NCBI GenBank assembly: GCA_050954885.1
Contig: JBPBPI010000110.1
Span: 1-5,537, forward strand
Length of the DNA stretch: 5,537 bases
From: JBPBPI01 sp050954885
GTDB lineage: Bacteria; Pseudomonadota; Alphaproteobacteria; Caedimonadales; Caedimonadaceae
Direction: 5' to 3'
Shown piece by piece: positions 5,317 to 5,537 of this stretch. The stretch's first letter is position 1, and each line of letters opens with the position of its first letter. The notes beneath the pieces were generated by a model, which had not been told where the DNA came from, searched no databases, and was given only the letters and a program-made list of their open reading frames with translations. Both the position numbers and the translations under genes were made by a program.

Positions 5317-5346
5317 AATATAAAACTAATAAATTTTACATTTCAA
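5317..5346 (-). promoter_or_regulatory. Candidate sigma-70-type promoter of the secreted-protein gene
   Basis: On the minus strand TTGAAA (5346-5341) and TATATT (5322-5317) each match the consensus at 5 of 6 positions, with 18 bases between them. Transcription would start near 5310, leaving a leader of about 30 bases before the ATG at 5281 that contains the AGGAGA ribosome site. The AT-rich setting limits confidence. Confidence 0.45.
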
Positions 5347-5537
5347 AAACTTATATTTTATGTCAATGACAAAAACAGATATTTGCCACAACATTTTTAT
5401 CGTATCGGAAAAATATTTGATGATCCACAAAAATATTAAATAACCCGAGTTATGTTTAAGAGGCGTGTAAAAAAGTTTAAAGTATTGAAAACATTGGAGT
5501 ATCATTTTGGGTATTAAATCTCAAAAAGGATACCCCA
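5347..5537. other. AT-rich intergenic end of the window, no supported gene
   Basis: No supported ORF or RNA gene is visible here. A GGAG at 5496-5499 lies 7 bases before a TTG at 5507 that opens a plus-strand frame (MGIKSQKGYP) to the window edge. A 6-bp inverted repeat, GGGTAT (5509-5514) and ATACCC (5530-5535), overlaps it. Either a divergent gene start or the edge of a repeat is possible; the sequence ends too soon to decide. Confidence 0.3.

Noticed and set aside
5507..5537. Possible plus-strand gene start at the right edge (TTG at 5507)
   Set aside because: Only ten codons are visible with a TTG start, and the stretch overlaps a short inverted repeat. This is too little to call a gene.

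Overview
The window carries part of a type VI secretion system (T6SS) locus, with almost every gene on the minus strand. Two proteins are recognisable on sight: the baseplate protein TssK, and the inner-membrane DotU/IcmH-family protein TssL. A TssJ-like outer-membrane lipoprotein and a membrane protein with a C-terminal SPOR (peptidoglycan-binding) domain lie with them. The AT-rich intergenic DNA, proteobacterial T6SS gene types and small insertion elements in coding genes suggest an AT-rich proteobacterium. An alphaproteobacterial intracellular symbiont would fit, but the taxon is inference, not read from a marker gene.

Layout, read along the minus strand from high to low coordinates: (i) 5281-4487, a Sec-exported protein of unknown function with its own promoter-like sequence and a hairpin terminator; (ii) a 245-bp AT-rich gap holding that terminator and a candidate promoter for the T6SS genes; (iii) 4241-3019, a gene for a cytoplasmic region, one membrane helix, a linker and a SPOR domain, broken in the middle by a small element and probably shortened at its 3' end by a stop codon; (iv) 2947-2342, the TssJ-like lipoprotein; (v) 2285-847, tssK, broken by an identical copy of the same element; (vi) 793-86, tssL, whose last codons come from a related element end; (vii) the end of a further copy in the opposite orientation, cut by the window edge.

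The main observation is the element. It is about 102 bp long, has imperfect inverted ends (25 of 30 bases match), and is flanked by TA. This looks like a MITE of the IS630/Tc1-mariner type. The copies in tssK and in the SPOR gene are identical over 110 bp and have the same orientation. Removing the element plus one TA restores a continuous reading frame in both genes; for tssK this gives 444 codons, the normal TssK length. One end of the element has stop codons in all three frames. The other end has an ATG with a weak Shine-Dalgarno-like stretch, in frame with the rest of the host gene in both cases. Each insertion therefore turns one gene into two adjacent ORFs. In tssK the break appears to fall between the middle and C-terminal domains, so a two-chain TssK is possible. 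In the SPOR gene the break leaves the SPOR domain with no export signal.

If all parts worked, the lipoprotein (outer membrane), TssL (inner membrane) and TssM (not in this window) would form the membrane complex, TssK would attach the baseplate to it, and the SPOR protein could link the complex to peptidoglycan. The lesions suggest either a decaying T6SS or one that tolerates split subunits.
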